Source: JABJOR01 sp965603075
Lineage (GTDB): Bacteria; Pseudomonadota; Alphaproteobacteria; Rhodospirillales; Casp-alpha2
NCBI GenBank assembly: GCA_965603075.1
Contig: CBFDBO010000006.1
Location: forward strand, 62,001-126,000
Length of the DNA: 64,000 nucleotides
Direction of reading: 5' to 3'
Shown here: positions 35,428 to 43,920 of the stretch, one piece after another
Numbering within the stretch: position 1 is the first letter of the stretch
Layout: each line of letters starts with the position of its first letter
Translations under genes and position numbers: made by a program
The notes under the pieces: model-generated
What the model was told of the DNA's origin: nothing
Seen by the model: the letters and a program-made list of their open reading frames with translations, nothing else
The model's database searches: none

Positions 35428-35847
35428 ATGACAGATACACTTGAAGTCGCGCCGGATACTATAGAAACTGTGATCGCTGCGCTAGAATTTAATAATGATG
35501 GGCTTGTACCAGTCATTGCACAGCAACATGATACGGGTGAGGTTTTGATGATGGCGTGGATGAATTCTGACGCTGTACGAGAAACGCTTACAAGTGCTCA
35601 CGTTTGTTATTGGTCGCGCTCCCGACAAACATTATGGAAAAAAGGAGAAACCTCAGGACAAATTCAGATGTTGGTTGATTTCCGGTGGGATTGTGATGGG
35701 GATACAATTCTTGCGTTGGTTAATCAACAAGGGGTTGCTTGTCATACCGGAAGAAAGAATTGTTTCTTCAATGCGGTTCGCGCGGATAGCGTTTCGATTA
35801 TTGCAGATGTTGAGAAAGACCCTGATGAGTTATATGGACAAGATTAG
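35428..35847 (+). CDS. hisI: Phosphoribosyl-AMP cyclohydrolase (histidine biosynthesis)
   Basis: HisI opens the purine ring of phosphoribosyl-AMP, the third step of histidine synthesis. The 139-residue single-domain product has the conserved MMAWMNSDAVRETL, YWSRSRQTLWKKGETSG, the metal-site DCDGDTILALVNQQGVACHTG and RKNCFF. The HisE domain is absent, as usual in alphaproteobacteria. The ATG at 35428 has GGAAAG 8 bases upstream. It converges on the PilZ-like gene with only 3 bases between the stops. Confidence 0.95.
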   Translation: MTDTLEVAPDTIETVIAALEFNNDGLVPVIAQQHDTGEVLMMAWMNSDAVRETLTSAHVCYWSRSRQTLWKKGETSGQIQMLVDFRWDCDGDTILALVNQQGVACHTGRKNCFFNAVRADSVSIIADVEKDPDELYGQD

Positions 35848-35850
35848 TTA

Positions 35851-36240
35851 TCAAGTCATATGAGCCGCCATTTCGGTTTCTTTAGAGCGAGCAATAAAGT
35901 TTTCAAAGGCCATGCGATCTCTTCGATGATTTTGAGTGAACTTTATGGATAAGCTCTTAAAATCCTTGCGGGAAACTTCAGCTCTGATCATGACAGGAAT
36001 CATTGATAAGTTTCCATAGCCTATTTTCCTGATAATAAGAGAATCCCCTTCATTAACATCGTTTTCTGGGTTGATACTTGTTTGAAAGCCAAACGCATTC
36101 CAAGCTAGGCTACGATAAATCGCTCCATCTAGTTCAAAGCGAATAATTGAACTGGAAGTGCGTTTAGAGATTCGCCGGTCAAAATTTTCAATTTTAATTG
36201 TTTTATTACAATCTTCTACGGTGTTTTCTTTGTGTTCCAT
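35851..36240 (-). CDS. PilZ-like domain protein (tentative)
   Basis: The 129-residue product is not firmly recognised. It has RRISKR near residue 22, which fits the RxxxR half of the cyclic-di-GMP site of PilZ domains, followed by beta-strand-rich sequence of suitable length. The second half of the signature (D/NxSxxG) is not clean: the matching place reads WNAFGFQTS. It may be a degenerate PilZ domain that no longer binds the nucleotide. It has its own leader, diverges from modA and nearly abuts hisI. A lone fliN further on is a loose motility link. Confidence 0.5.
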   Translation of the reverse strand: MEHKENTVEDCNKTIKIENFDRRISKRTSSSIIRFELDGAIYRSLAWNAFGFQTSINPENDVNEGDSLIIRKIGYGNLSMIPVMIRAEVSRKDFKSLSIKFTQNHRRDRMAFENFIARSKETEMAAHMT

Positions 36241-36345
36241 GTTACAACCTGTTTTAATATTCTTTAAAATTTTAAAGATTAATAGTACGGATCGTTTATT
36301 AATATATTGCTACCAAGACAATGGATGGGGTCTAAGACCGGTATT

Positions 36346-37149
36346 ATGACGAAAACCTTCTTCTTAAAGAATTTATGGGCATTTATAATTATTATCGGCC
36401 AAATGATACCTTCACCCTCTTGGGCGGATAGTATTCGGGTGTTTGCAGCTTCAAGCCTCACGAACCCTCTTGGTGCTATTATCACTAAATTTACAGATAA
36501 GACCGGAATTGATGTGCAACATTCCTTTGCTGCAAGTTCAATTCTCGCCCGACAGATTATTAATGGCGCGCCTGTGGATATATTCATTTCAGCAAATGCA
36601 AGTTGGATGGATGAAGTTGCTAAAAACAACCTTCTTTACAATAATAATCGGCGCGTTGTGGCCAGTAATACGATAGCCCTTATCGCCAATAAAGAGGCGA
36701 TGGATAATCAAGGTGTTCCCCCCCCTGCTCATAATACTATTGATGTAGACAACCCTTTGGTTGAATTGCTATCAGGAAACCATATTGCGATAGGCGACCC
36801 TGCGCATGTACCAGCCGGTATATATACCAAACAATCGTTGCAAAAATTTGGATTTTGGAAGCCCTTACAAACCAATTTTATTGGTATGCCTAATGTTCGT
36901 GCGGCTTTGACATTTGTTGAACGGGGAGAAGCCCTTTTTGGATTTGTTTACGCTAGCGATGTGCAATTTAGTAAGAAAATTACGTTGATTGGCTTGCTAC
37001 CAATCGATAGCCATGATGCTATTGAATATACAGCTGGAATTGTGACGGATCGGCAACATCCAAATATTGAAAGCTTTATGGAATATTTGGAAACACAGGA
37101 AGCGCAGAAGATTTTTTTAGACAATGGTTTTTTACGACCGACTAACTGA
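36346..37149 (+). CDS. modA: Molybdate ABC transporter, periplasmic binding protein
   Basis: ModA captures molybdate (or tungstate) in the periplasm. The product (267 residues from this start) has a signal peptide ending PSPSWA, then DSIRVFAASSLTNPLGAI, FAASSILARQIINGAPVDIFISAN and the ADP-like GDPAHVPAGIYTKQSLQ segment, all typical of the family. The start is uncertain: in-frame ATGs at 36307, 36325 and 36346 exist, none with a strong ribosome site; I prefer 36346 because it gives a normal signal peptide. It is followed after 7 bases by modB. Confidence 0.93.
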   Translation: MTKTFFLKNLWAFIIIIGQMIPSPSWADSIRVFAASSLTNPLGAIITKFTDKTGIDVQHSFAASSILARQIINGAPVDIFISANASWMDEVAKNNLLYNNNRRVVASNTIALIANKEAMDNQGVPPPAHNTIDVDNPLVELLSGNHIAIGDPAHVPAGIYTKQSLQKFGFWKPLQTNFIGMPNVRAALTFVERGEALFGFVYASDVQFSKKITLIGLLPIDSHDAIEYTAGIVTDRQHPNIESFMEYLETQEAQKIFLDNGFLRPTN

Positions 37150-37156
37150 ATAAAGA

Positions 37157-37867
37157 ATGGGGACCACCATCGATATATTAACATTCACCCCCATGGAGCA
37201 AGAGGCTATAGCGCTGAGCCTACGTGTGGCCATACTTGCAGTAATATTTAGTCTGCCGATTGCGATCCTGACGGCTTGGGTCCTCGCTCGTGTCAGCTTT
37301 CCCGGTAAAACTATCTTTAATGCTATTATCCATCTCCCCTTAATCTTACCGCCTGTCGTGGTTGGATATTTATTATTGGTTATGCTTGGTAAGCGAGGCG
37401 TGATTGGACGTTTTCTGGATGAAGAGTTCGGTCTTTCATTTTCATTTAGCTGGCAAGGTGCCGCTCTGGCGGCTGCGGTAATGGCATTTCCTTTGATGGT
37501 TCGGGCAATTAGGCTGTCACTGGAATCCGTTGATCCCGGACACGAAGCCGCTGCGCGAACCTTGGGTGCCAATCCTTGGCGGGTATTTTTTACCATCACG
37601 CTTCCTTTGACACTGCCCGGTATTATTACCGGATGTTTATTATCATTTGCCCGCAGTTTAGGTGAGTTCGGTGCGACAATTACCTTTGTTTCCAATATAC
37701 CGGGGGAAACCCAAACAATGCCGCTCGCATTATATTCTTTAATCAATACTCCCGGGGGCGAAAGTGGTGCTTCCCGGTTGGTTATGGCGGCGGTTATCTT
37801 ATCACTGATGGCGTTGATTGTTTCGGAAATTATGGCCAAACGTATCAGCCGTCGGATGAAGGGGTAA
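37157..37867 (+). CDS. modB: Molybdate ABC transporter, permease
   Basis: The 236-residue permease has five to six hydrophobic segments and the EAA coupling loop around VDPGHEAAARTLGANPWRVF near residue 125. The later SLGEFGATITFVSNIPGETQ stretch is characteristic of ModB/CysTW-type permeases. It lies between modA and modC with short spacing (7 and 3 bases), so the three form one operon. Confidence 0.95.
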   Translation: MGTTIDILTFTPMEQEAIALSLRVAILAVIFSLPIAILTAWVLARVSFPGKTIFNAIIHLPLILPPVVVGYLLLVMLGKRGVIGRFLDEEFGLSFSFSWQGAALAAAVMAFPLMVRAIRLSLESVDPGHEAAARTLGANPWRVFFTITLPLTLPGIITGCLLSFARSLGEFGATITFVSNIPGETQTMPLALYSLINTPGGESGASRLVMAAVILSLMALIVSEIMAKRISRRMKG

Positions 37868-37870
37868 GTC

Positions 37871-38983
37871 ATGCTTGATGTAATGGTAAAAACAACCCTT
37901 GGCGATTTTCAATTGGATGTGACATTAGCTGCGGGGACGGGGCTAACGGCTTTATTTGGTCGATCGGGCAGCGGGAAAACTAAATTAATCAATGCCTTAG
38001 CTGGTTTAGATCGGGTATCAAAAGGTCGTATTGTTATCAACGACACAATACTGCTGGATACGGAGCATTCCATTAACTTACCACCTGAAAAACGCCGTGT
38101 GGGATATGTTTTCCAAGATGCCAGACTGTTCTCTCATCTCAGTGTTAAAAGAAATCTCAAATATGGAATGGACCTGTTAAAACCGAAAGATCGACGCCAT
38201 TCTTTAGAAGAAATAGTTTCTCTATTATCATTGGATAAATTACTTCATCGTCAACCATCCACTTTATCGGGCGGGGAAAAACAACGTGTTGCCATTGGTA
38301 GAGCATTGTTATCCAGTCCTGAGATATTGCTTATGGACGAGCCCTTAGCGTCTCTTGACCATCAACATAAACAAGAAATACTGCCCTTTATCCGAAAATT
38401 ACGCGATGAAGTTGGCATTCCTATTATCTATGTAAGCCATTCCATTGATGAGGTCATTCAATTGGCTGATACCATGGCGGTAATGTCTGAAGGTCGCATC
38501 GTTGCCCATGGCCTTGTAGAAGACTTGATGGCACGTCTTGACCTTCATCCTTTGACGGGGCGTTTTGAAGCAGGGGCGGTTATTAACACAGTTGTCGCAC
38601 AACATGACCGCATATATGGTTTGAGCGAATTGGAATTCCCGGCTGGATTATTTCGTGTCCCCCTCACCTCGGCGGAGATCGGAACCTCTTTAAGATTACG
38701 TATCAGGTCTCGTGATGTATCGTTATCTCTTGATAAGCCTCACTCTACGAGCGTTTTGAATGTATTCCCTGGAACCATTACTGAAATAGGTCCCATGGGG
38801 GATGCTGCCCAAGTGGATGTTTTGGTGGATATAGGTGTTCCACTTATTGCAAGAATAACGCGCCGTTCCGTGGACGACCTTGGGTTAAAACCCGGTGTTG
38901 AGGTCTATGCAATGGTTAAGGCGGCAGCGATTGATCGAAAAAACATTGGAAATGTTGAAAAGCATAAAACCATAAGTCAGTAA
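37871..38983 (+). CDS. modC: Molybdate ABC transporter, ATP-binding protein with TOBE domain
   Basis: The 370-residue ATPase has Walker A GRSGSGKTKLINALAGL, signature LSGGEKQRVAIGRAL, Walker B ILLMDEPLASLD and H-loop YVSHSIDEV in residues 1-230. The C-terminal 100-odd residues (VFPGTITEIGPMGDAAQVDV) form the TOBE domain that binds oxyanion and regulates transport. No modE regulator and no molybdenum-cofactor riboswitch is seen upstream of the operon. Confidence 0.96.
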   Translation: MLDVMVKTTLGDFQLDVTLAAGTGLTALFGRSGSGKTKLINALAGLDRVSKGRIVINDTILLDTEHSINLPPEKRRVGYVFQDARLFSHLSVKRNLKYGMDLLKPKDRRHSLEEIVSLLSLDKLLHRQPSTLSGGEKQRVAIGRALLSSPEILLMDEPLASLDHQHKQEILPFIRKLRDEVGIPIIYVSHSIDEVIQLADTMAVMSEGRIVAHGLVEDLMARLDLHPLTGRFEAGAVINTVVAQHDRIYGLSELEFPAGLFRVPLTSAEIGTSLRLRIRSRDVSLSLDKPHSTSVLNVFPGTITEIGPMGDAAQVDVLVDIGVPLIARITRRSVDDLGLKPGVEVYAMVKAAAIDRKNIGNVEKHKTISQ

Positions 38984-38985
38984 GC

Positions 38986-39013
38986 ATACCATTTTCATAT
39001 TATCTTATGGTAT
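38986..39013 (+). terminator. AT-rich hairpin after modC
   Basis: ATACCAT and ATGGTAT pair over a 14-base loop 2 bases after the modC stop, followed by ACAATTTTCTTT. This is a weak terminator shape between modC and fliN. Confidence 0.4.
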
Positions 39014-39088
39014 ACAATTTTCTTTAATTAACGCATTGTTAACCGTAATTTGAGATATTAAGTCGAACTTATAAAGTGGAGTAACAAA

Positions 39089-39361
39089 GTGGCTGATTCA
39101 GAAGATGATGCAAAATCTGGCGCTATCTATGAAGTCGTCGTAGAGATTTCTGCAGTTTTAGGGACATCGATGATGCCAATCAGCCAAATTTTGAAACTTG
39201 GTCGTGGCGCTGTTGTCGAACTGGACCGTCGGGTCGGTGAGAACATCGAACTGAAAGCTAATAATCAACTTGTTGCTCGGGGTGAAATTATTGTTCTTGA
39301 TGAATTGCTTGGGGTTACTATTTCTGAAATCGTTAAAAGTAATCTGACGCAAAACTCTTAA
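39089..39361 (+). CDS. fliN: Flagellar motor switch protein FliN (stand-alone gene)
   Basis: FliN forms the lower ring of the flagellar C-ring and binds the CheY signal. The 90-residue product is a complete SpoA/FliN domain: VVVEISAVLGTSMMPISQIL, LKLGRGAVVELDRRVGE, and VARGEIIVLDELLGVTISEI. It starts at GTG with GGAG 6-7 bases upstream. No other flagellar gene is in the window; it follows the molybdate operon and precedes two small proteins of unknown function, unlike the usual fliM-fliN context. Confidence 0.92.
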   Translation: MADSEDDAKSGAIYEVVVEISAVLGTSMMPISQILKLGRGAVVELDRRVGENIELKANNQLVARGEIIVLDELLGVTISEIVKSNLTQNS

Positions 39362-39388
39362 TACCCAGATGTCTTCGGAGAATTACAG

Positions 39389-39595
39389 ATGCAAATAACA
39401 ACAGACATATACAGAACAGCTAATCTGCTTATTGAATCCTATGGTGAAATGGCGGTTGTTGGGGCGTCGATTAAGGCCGATCAATGTCTTCAGTCTGGCG
39501 ATCATGATGGTCGTTCTGTCTGGTTGCGAGTTGCACAATGTGTCGAACTGTTAATGGATGATGAAACCGCTCCCAAAGGCACCACAATTAATTAA
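39389..39595 (+). CDS. Small hypothetical protein downstream of fliN
   Basis: The 68-residue product (begins MQITTDIYRTANLLIESYGE) is predicted soluble and mostly helical, with a WLRVAQCVELLMDDE helix near the end. I do not recognise a named family, although similar short helical proteins with an N-terminal Tyr/Ala-rich helix occur in alphaproteobacteria. It has GGAG about 10 bases upstream and lies 27 bases after fliN, so the two are probably co-transcribed. It ends before a terminator. Confidence 0.75.
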   Translation: MQITTDIYRTANLLIESYGEMAVVGASIKADQCLQSGDHDGRSVWLRVAQCVELLMDDETAPKGTTIN

Positions 39596-39620
39596 GATGA
39601 ATTGCTTTGCCCTAAAAAGC

Positions 39621-39652
39621 AAAGCCTCCCGTAAATTAATACGGAAGGCTTT
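39621..39652. terminator. Bidirectional terminator between the fliN unit and the zinc-ribbon gene
   Basis: AAAGCCTCCCGT and ACGGAAGGCTTT pair with one C-A mismatch over an 8-base loop, followed by TTTTG. The left arm overlaps a second hairpin (GCTTTGC/GCAAAGC, 39604-39625), so the two structures exclude each other on the plus-strand transcript. Confidence 0.75.
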
Positions 39653-39686
39653 TGTATCACTTTGGTTTGAGTAATTAGCGCCTATA

Positions 39687-39854
39687 TTAGGCAGCTTGTC
39701 CCTCACGCCATGCAGCAGTACCTTTACAGGCAGCACATACACGCTCACCATAATGCAATGACGCAAAGCTATCACTGCACATTAAGCATTTACGAGATTT
39801 CTTCTGTTCGCTGTAATCAGCGGTTGGTTTCTTCGTATCGCGGGAAGACGACAT
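39687..39854 (-). CDS. Small zinc-ribbon-like protein
   Basis: A 55-residue product starting MSSSRDTKKPTADYSEQKK. It has two CxxC pairs, CLMC (residues 23-26) and CAAC (40-43), 13 residues apart and joined by a segment with a GER turn, and ends KGTAAWREGQAA. This is a treble-clef/zinc-ribbon arrangement seen in many short alphaproteobacterial proteins of unknown role; the basic N-terminus suggests nucleic-acid contact, but that is inference. The ATG has AGGAG within GACTGT-type leader sequence only weakly matched. Confidence 0.75.
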   Translation of the reverse strand: MSSSRDTKKPTADYSEQKKSRKCLMCSDSFASLHYGERVCAACKGTAAWREGQAA

Positions 39855-40185
39855 TCGACAGTCTCCTTAAGTCTATAGTTTCATATGATGGTTGGTATTT
39901 AACACAAAACAAATAAAATTCATACTTCTTTTTTGTGCGCTGCAACATTTCCCCAGAAAAGTTGGTTAACTGATATTACAATAAGGTGTCATCATTAATA
40001 ATGACCGTTACTCTCAATCTAATATTCACGAAAAATCAATATAGCATGTTTAATTTAAAATTATAACTGCTATTTTCACATATCAGCTATGTTTCTAAGG
40101 TTATTCTTTGGACAATTTCCAATTGATTGCGTAAAATTATGATATATTGGCAGAAAAATATCTCCTCCCCTTTCATCGCAGGTTA
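39855..40185. other. Intergenic region before the DsbA-family gene
   Basis: These 331 AT-rich bases between two divergent genes show no credible coding frame. A near-palindrome, TCATCATTAATAATGA, lies around 39990 and could be an operator. Otherwise I see nothing that I can name. Confidence 0.5.
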
Positions 40186-40878
40186 ATGATTGAAATGCAG
40201 ATAGACATAATTTCTGATATAACCTGCCCTTGGTGCTTTATTGGCCTCAAAAGATTCGGTTTGGCCTTATCTCGGCGACCTCATTACCTTACCGAAATTA
40301 AATGGCGACCGTTTCTGTTAAACCCTGAATTGCGGGATGGAATTCTTGACCGTGCGAATTATCTAGAACGTGTATTTGGTAGTAAATCGAGGATTAAACA
40401 GTTTTACGAAGCAATAGGGGCTGCAGGAAAAACAGTAGGCATTGAATTTAATATTGAACAATCTGAGCATACCCCCAGTTCAATCAATGCGCACAGTGTC
40501 ATTCTTTTGGCTGAGAAATATGGCAAAGTTTTGCAAATGGCAGAATTATTGTATTTAGCACATTTTACAAACTTACAAGATATCAGCGATCCCGTAATTT
40601 TAATAGATTTAGCCTCTTCAATCGGCATTCATGCAATTGATGTTGAAAAGGTTTTGAGCGACGAAAACCGGTACAATAATATATATGAAGACAATACGAA
40701 AATTCACAAGTTGGGCATAAATGGTGTGCCGTCCTATATTTTTGCTGGAAAAAATATTATCTCGGGTGCTCAGGAGCCAGAAACATTGCTGCATATGGTC
40801 GATTTAATGGCGACTCTTGATGAGAGAAGCCCTCACATAGATACAAAGAAAGATCCAATACGTGATTCACAATTCTAA
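40186..40878 (+). CDS. DsbA-family oxidoreductase (FrnE-like)
   Basis: The 230-residue product is a cytoplasmic thioredoxin-fold protein of the DsbA/FrnE group (no signal peptide). It begins MIEMQIDIISDITCPWCFIG, with a CPWC active-site motif near residue 15, and ends with the cis-Pro loop GVPSYIFAGKNIISGAQ near residue 195. Such proteins act as thiol oxidoreductases, or as isomerases and glutathione transferases of the kappa type when the Cys pair is changed; here both Cys are kept. The start could be 40186 or 40195; AGG precedes both. It overlaps the next gene by 17 bases. Confidence 0.85.
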   Translation: MIEMQIDIISDITCPWCFIGLKRFGLALSRRPHYLTEIKWRPFLLNPELRDGILDRANYLERVFGSKSRIKQFYEAIGAAGKTVGIEFNIEQSEHTPSSINAHSVILLAEKYGKVLQMAELLYLAHFTNLQDISDPVILIDLASSIGIHAIDVEKVLSDENRYNNIYEDNTKIHKLGINGVPSYIFAGKNIISGAQEPETLLHMVDLMATLDERSPHIDTKKDPIRDSQF

Positions 40879-41116
40879 ACTAGCCGCTCTCATCGCAATC
40901 CCGTCGGGCTTGCTTATTACAATGTTATTTCTCTGGTTATTTGACATCGATATCGCAACTTGGGAGCACCTGTCAGAATTCCCAGCGAATTGGTCTTTTC
41001 TGGATTTGGCGGCAAATGGGTTTTCTATTATGATGTTTGGTGGTTCTACAAGGGCAATTTACCGAGCGCTAACGGGCAAATATGACGACCCTTCTGATCA
41101 GGATGTTACTCTTTAG
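40862..41116 (+). CDS. Small membrane protein of unknown function
   Basis: The 84-residue product has an N-terminal hydrophobic helix (LAALIAIPSGLLITMLFLWLF) and a second, weaker hydrophobic part around ANGFSIMMFGGSTRAIYRAL, then an acidic end. I do not recognise the family. The start is GTG and overlaps the DsbA-family gene by 17 bases. Its 3' end overlaps the converging lpxB end by 11 bases. Confidence 0.6.
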   Translation: MIHNSKLAALIAIPSGLLITMLFLWLFDIDIATWEHLSEFPANWSFLDLAANGFSIMMFGGSTRAIYRALTGKYDDPSDQDVTL

Positions 41117-42293
41117 CCTTTGCAAATTGATGGATTGTTTCTAAAACCCGCCTTGCCCCATCTTTGCTTGGATTGACATTACCCTTGCCTAATTTTATGA
41201 GGGCTTCTTCATAAGATGACAGTTGTTGTTGGCGTGCACCTGAATCAATAAATAATTGCTCAACATCACGTGCGAGGACTTCGGGTCGGCAGTTTTCTTG
41301 AATGTTTTCTGGGGTAACCAAACGGTTGAGTATGAGATTAATCAATGAAAAGTACTTATTCTTTAAAACAAACTTTGCAATAAGCGCTGTTAGGCCAGAG
41401 ACCCGGTAGGCAATGACGGCAGGAACTTTGGCAAATGCGAGTTCCAAAGAAACCGTGCCGGATGCCGCTAATGCAACTTCACACGCCTTCAATGCATCTG
41501 CTTTCTCGTCTTTATTTTGAATAATGGTTGCTGATATTGTGCGAGAATTAAGCATCCTTTCGACCGTGGCATGGGTGGTGGAAACGGTTGGAATAATTAA
41601 GTGCAGTGTCGGTATTCGTTTTTTTAGTAATTCAAAAGTATCACAGAAAACAGGCAGTAATCGTTCAATCTCGCTTCTACGACTCCCCGGCAACAAACAT
41701 AATAATCGTTTATCGTCGGATATTGTATAACGTGTTTTAAAGGCTTGGGCGTCCCCTTGATCAAGGTTGCTTTCCAAAATGGGGTGACCGATAAAGCTGC
41801 ATTTAAGCCCCTCTTTTTCAAAATAAGGGGGCTCAAACGGAAGCAGTGCCAGCAAGTGGTCTAAAAACTGTGCAACTTTACGCGCCCGCCCTGGCCGCCA
41901 CGCCCATACACTGGGGGCCACATAATGTACGATGGGAATAGAGCGCACCGATGCACGTTTTTTTAATTTTTTAGCAACGCGGAAACAAAAGTCCGGCGCA
42001 TCAATGGTAACAACACAATCTGGTTTTATGTGTTCCGCTGAGCTGACCGTTTGATTAATACGTTTAATCAATAAAGGAAGTCGCGGAAGGATTTCCGATA
42101 GCCCCATTACGGCCAGATCATCCATAGGAAATAAACTTGATAACCCTTGTTCCTGCATTGCAGGGCCACCAATGCCATAAAATTCAATATTGGGGTGCTG
42201 GGTTTTAAGGCCCCGCATTAGTGAGGCCCCCAGTTGATCACCGGAGTGTTCTCCCGCGACAAGGAATATCTTAAGTGTTGGATTACTCTCCAT
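41106..42293 (-). CDS. lpxB: Lipid-A-disaccharide synthase
   Basis: LpxB joins UDP-diacylglucosamine and lipid X to form the lipid A disaccharide at the inner membrane. The 395-residue product begins MESNPTLKIFLVAGEHSGDQLGASLM and contains FYGIGGPAMQEQGLSSLFPM, CVVTIDAPDFCFRVAKKL, HYVAPSVWAWRPGRA, and LLPGSRRSEIERLLP, all family hallmarks. The ATG at 42293 overlaps the lpxI stop by 11 bases, so coupling is likely; a longer frame to 42329 lies inside lpxI. Confidence 0.96.
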   Translation of the reverse strand: MESNPTLKIFLVAGEHSGDQLGASLMRGLKTQHPNIEFYGIGGPAMQEQGLSSLFPMDDLAVMGLSEILPRLPLLIKRINQTVSSAEHIKPDCVVTIDAPDFCFRVAKKLKKRASVRSIPIVHYVAPSVWAWRPGRARKVAQFLDHLLALLPFEPPYFEKEGLKCSFIGHPILESNLDQGDAQAFKTRYTISDDKRLLCLLPGSRRSEIERLLPVFCDTFELLKKRIPTLHLIIPTVSTTHATVERMLNSRTISATIIQNKDEKADALKACEVALAASGTVSLELAFAKVPAVIAYRVSGLTALIAKFVLKNKYFSLINLILNRLVTPENIQENCRPEVLARDVEQLFIDSGARQQQLSSYEEALIKLGKGNVNPSKDGARRVLETIHQFAKAKE

Positions 42294-43131
42294 GAGTAAC
42301 GATCTCATCCACATTAACCGATTTAACAAAAAGTCCTAGTTTATCGGCGAGGGAAAGAACCTCTTCCCGGTCAATGATGAGAGAGCGCCCGGCTTCAATG
42401 ACAATACCATTTAACCCAGCATTAGAGGCGACCTCGACAGTTTTAATGCCAATGGTCGGCAAATCAATGCGAAGTTCTTGTTGTGGTTTGGCAACTTTGG
42501 CGAGGACACCGCCTCTTACGTCACCGCCTCTTTGTGAGGTTAAATGATTAATGAGTGCGTCCGTACCTTTGTGATCTTCCAGACCAATCACAGAACCATT
42601 ACAAGCGATAGCGGCCTGCCCTTTGTCTTGTCGCCCAAGATCTTGGGCTGCTTGTACGGCTAGTTGTATATCAATAGTGTCCAACGCAGATGGCACAGTA
42701 TGAGTTGAGAGATCGATTGTGGCCAATAAATCAGGAACGACACTTTCTGCTGAAACAACTTTGAAGCCAAGTTCACTTTCTAATGTTTTAATGAGTGTTG
42801 AAAAGACACCATCATCCCCTAAATCCATAAAGCGTGTTCGAGCGAGAAATTTAGCAGTCCATAAATCAGGGTAAAATTGACTCATGCTCGGTCGGCTTAT
42901 GCCCCCTGCAAAAACTAAGTCTTCGACATCTTCATTCTTAAGTGTTCGAATTGCTTCGCCCGCAGCGCCAAGGCGCACCCATGCATGAGGCGAGCTTGAT
43001 ACCAAAATTGGATCGGCTTGTTCCTTAAAGGCAATGACAAAATATTCTCGAGCGCTATCTTTACAGGCTTGAATGATCAAGGCTGGTAGTTGCCCACCGC
43101 CAGCCAGAATGCCTAATTTACGCTCCATCAT
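42283..43131 (-). CDS. lpxI: UDP-2,3-diacylglucosamine pyrophosphatase LpxI
   Basis: LpxI hydrolyses UDP-2,3-diacylglucosamine to lipid X and UMP and replaces LpxH in alphaproteobacteria. The 282-residue product matches the DUF1009-type family: MMERKLGILAGGGQLPALI, FAGGISRPSMSQFYPDLW, DDGVFSTLIKTLESELGF, and ASNAGLNGIVIEAGRSLI. It overlaps the lpxA end by 14 bases; two ATGs stand together at 43131 and 43128. Position between lpxA and lpxB is the standard one. Confidence 0.95.
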   Translation of the reverse strand: MMERKLGILAGGGQLPALIIQACKDSAREYFVIAFKEQADPILVSSSPHAWVRLGAAGEAIRTLKNEDVEDLVFAGGISRPSMSQFYPDLWTAKFLARTRFMDLGDDGVFSTLIKTLESELGFKVVSAESVVPDLLATIDLSTHTVPSALDTIDIQLAVQAAQDLGRQDKGQAAIACNGSVIGLEDHKGTDALINHLTSQRGGDVRGGVLAKVAKPQQELRIDLPTIGIKTVEVASNAGLNGIVIEAGRSLIIDREEVLSLADKLGLFVKSVNVDEIVTHGE

Positions 43132-43918
43132 CCAGACTGGGCTGACAAATTGAGCGGCTGGAATCGGCATTGATAAATTCTACAATTTCCATAACGGGCT
43201 CATTTGTTGAAAACATTTCAGCCACGTCCGTCACTCGTTCGTTCAACGTTCCTTCTGGTGCGAATATCAGACGATAGGCTTTCCGCATGTCGTGTATAAC
43301 ATCGCGAGAGAAATTCCGTCGCTTTAATCCGATAATATTCAAACTTGATAAATGGGCTCTATTTCCCATAACCGAGCCATAAGGGATAATATCATTTTCG
43401 ACACCACTCATACCACCGACCATGGCATGCCGACCAATTCTGACAAATTGGTGTACGGCTGAGATGCCACCAATGATAGCGTATTCATCAACGATCACAT
43501 GGCCCGCTAGCGTCGCATTGTTTACCAAAATCACATTATCACTGATCATGCAATCATGGGCCACGTGGGCACCAACCATGAAGAGACAGTTGTTGCCCAC
43601 TTTGGTTAGTAAACCACCACCTTTAGTCCCAGGGTTAATAGTGACTTGTTCTCTTATCAGCGTATTACAGCCAATTTCGAGACGGGACTTTTCGCCCTCA
43701 AATTTTAAATCCTGAGGGGCGTGGCCGATAGAGGCAAATGGGAAAATTTTTGTATTTGCACCGATGGATGTGATGCCAGCGACAACAACGTGAGAGATTA
43801 GCTCAACACCGTCCCCCAAAGTGACTTCTGGCCCTACCATACAATAGGGGCCAATTTTGACATCCGCTCCCAGTGTTGCGCCGTCTTCAATGATTGCCGT
43901 AGGGTGAATTGTGCTCAT
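43118..43918 (-). CDS. lpxA: Acyl-ACP--UDP-N-acetylglucosamine O-acyltransferase
   Basis: LpxA performs the first acylation of lipid A synthesis. The 266-residue product consists of left-handed beta-helix hexapeptide repeats (for example IHPTAIIEDGATLGADVKIGPY) with the catalytic His in VGAHVAHDCMI and the GGISAVHQFVRIG segment, then a helical C-terminal part (GLKRRNFSRDVIHDMRKAYR). It follows fabZ after 2 bases. Confidence 0.97.
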   Translation of the reverse strand: MSTIHPTAIIEDGATLGADVKIGPYCMVGPEVTLGDGVELISHVVVAGITSIGANTKIFPFASIGHAPQDLKFEGEKSRLEIGCNTLIREQVTINPGTKGGGLLTKVGNNCLFMVGAHVAHDCMISDNVILVNNATLAGHVIVDEYAIIGGISAVHQFVRIGRHAMVGGMSGVENDIIPYGSVMGNRAHLSSLNIIGLKRRNFSRDVIHDMRKAYRLIFAPEGTLNERVTDVAEMFSTNEPVMEIVEFINADSSRSICQPSLDDGA

Positions 43919-43920
43919 GT

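Noticed and set aside
36241..36345. Molybdenum-cofactor riboswitch before modA
   Set aside because: The gap is only about 100 bases and AT-rich, with no structured core that I can recognise.
37132..37872. A 246-codon open frame antisense to modB
   Set aside because: It mirrors modB almost exactly, its product is a low-complexity Arg/Ala/Ser/Thr/Ile mixture without domain character, and modB is an unmistakable permease.
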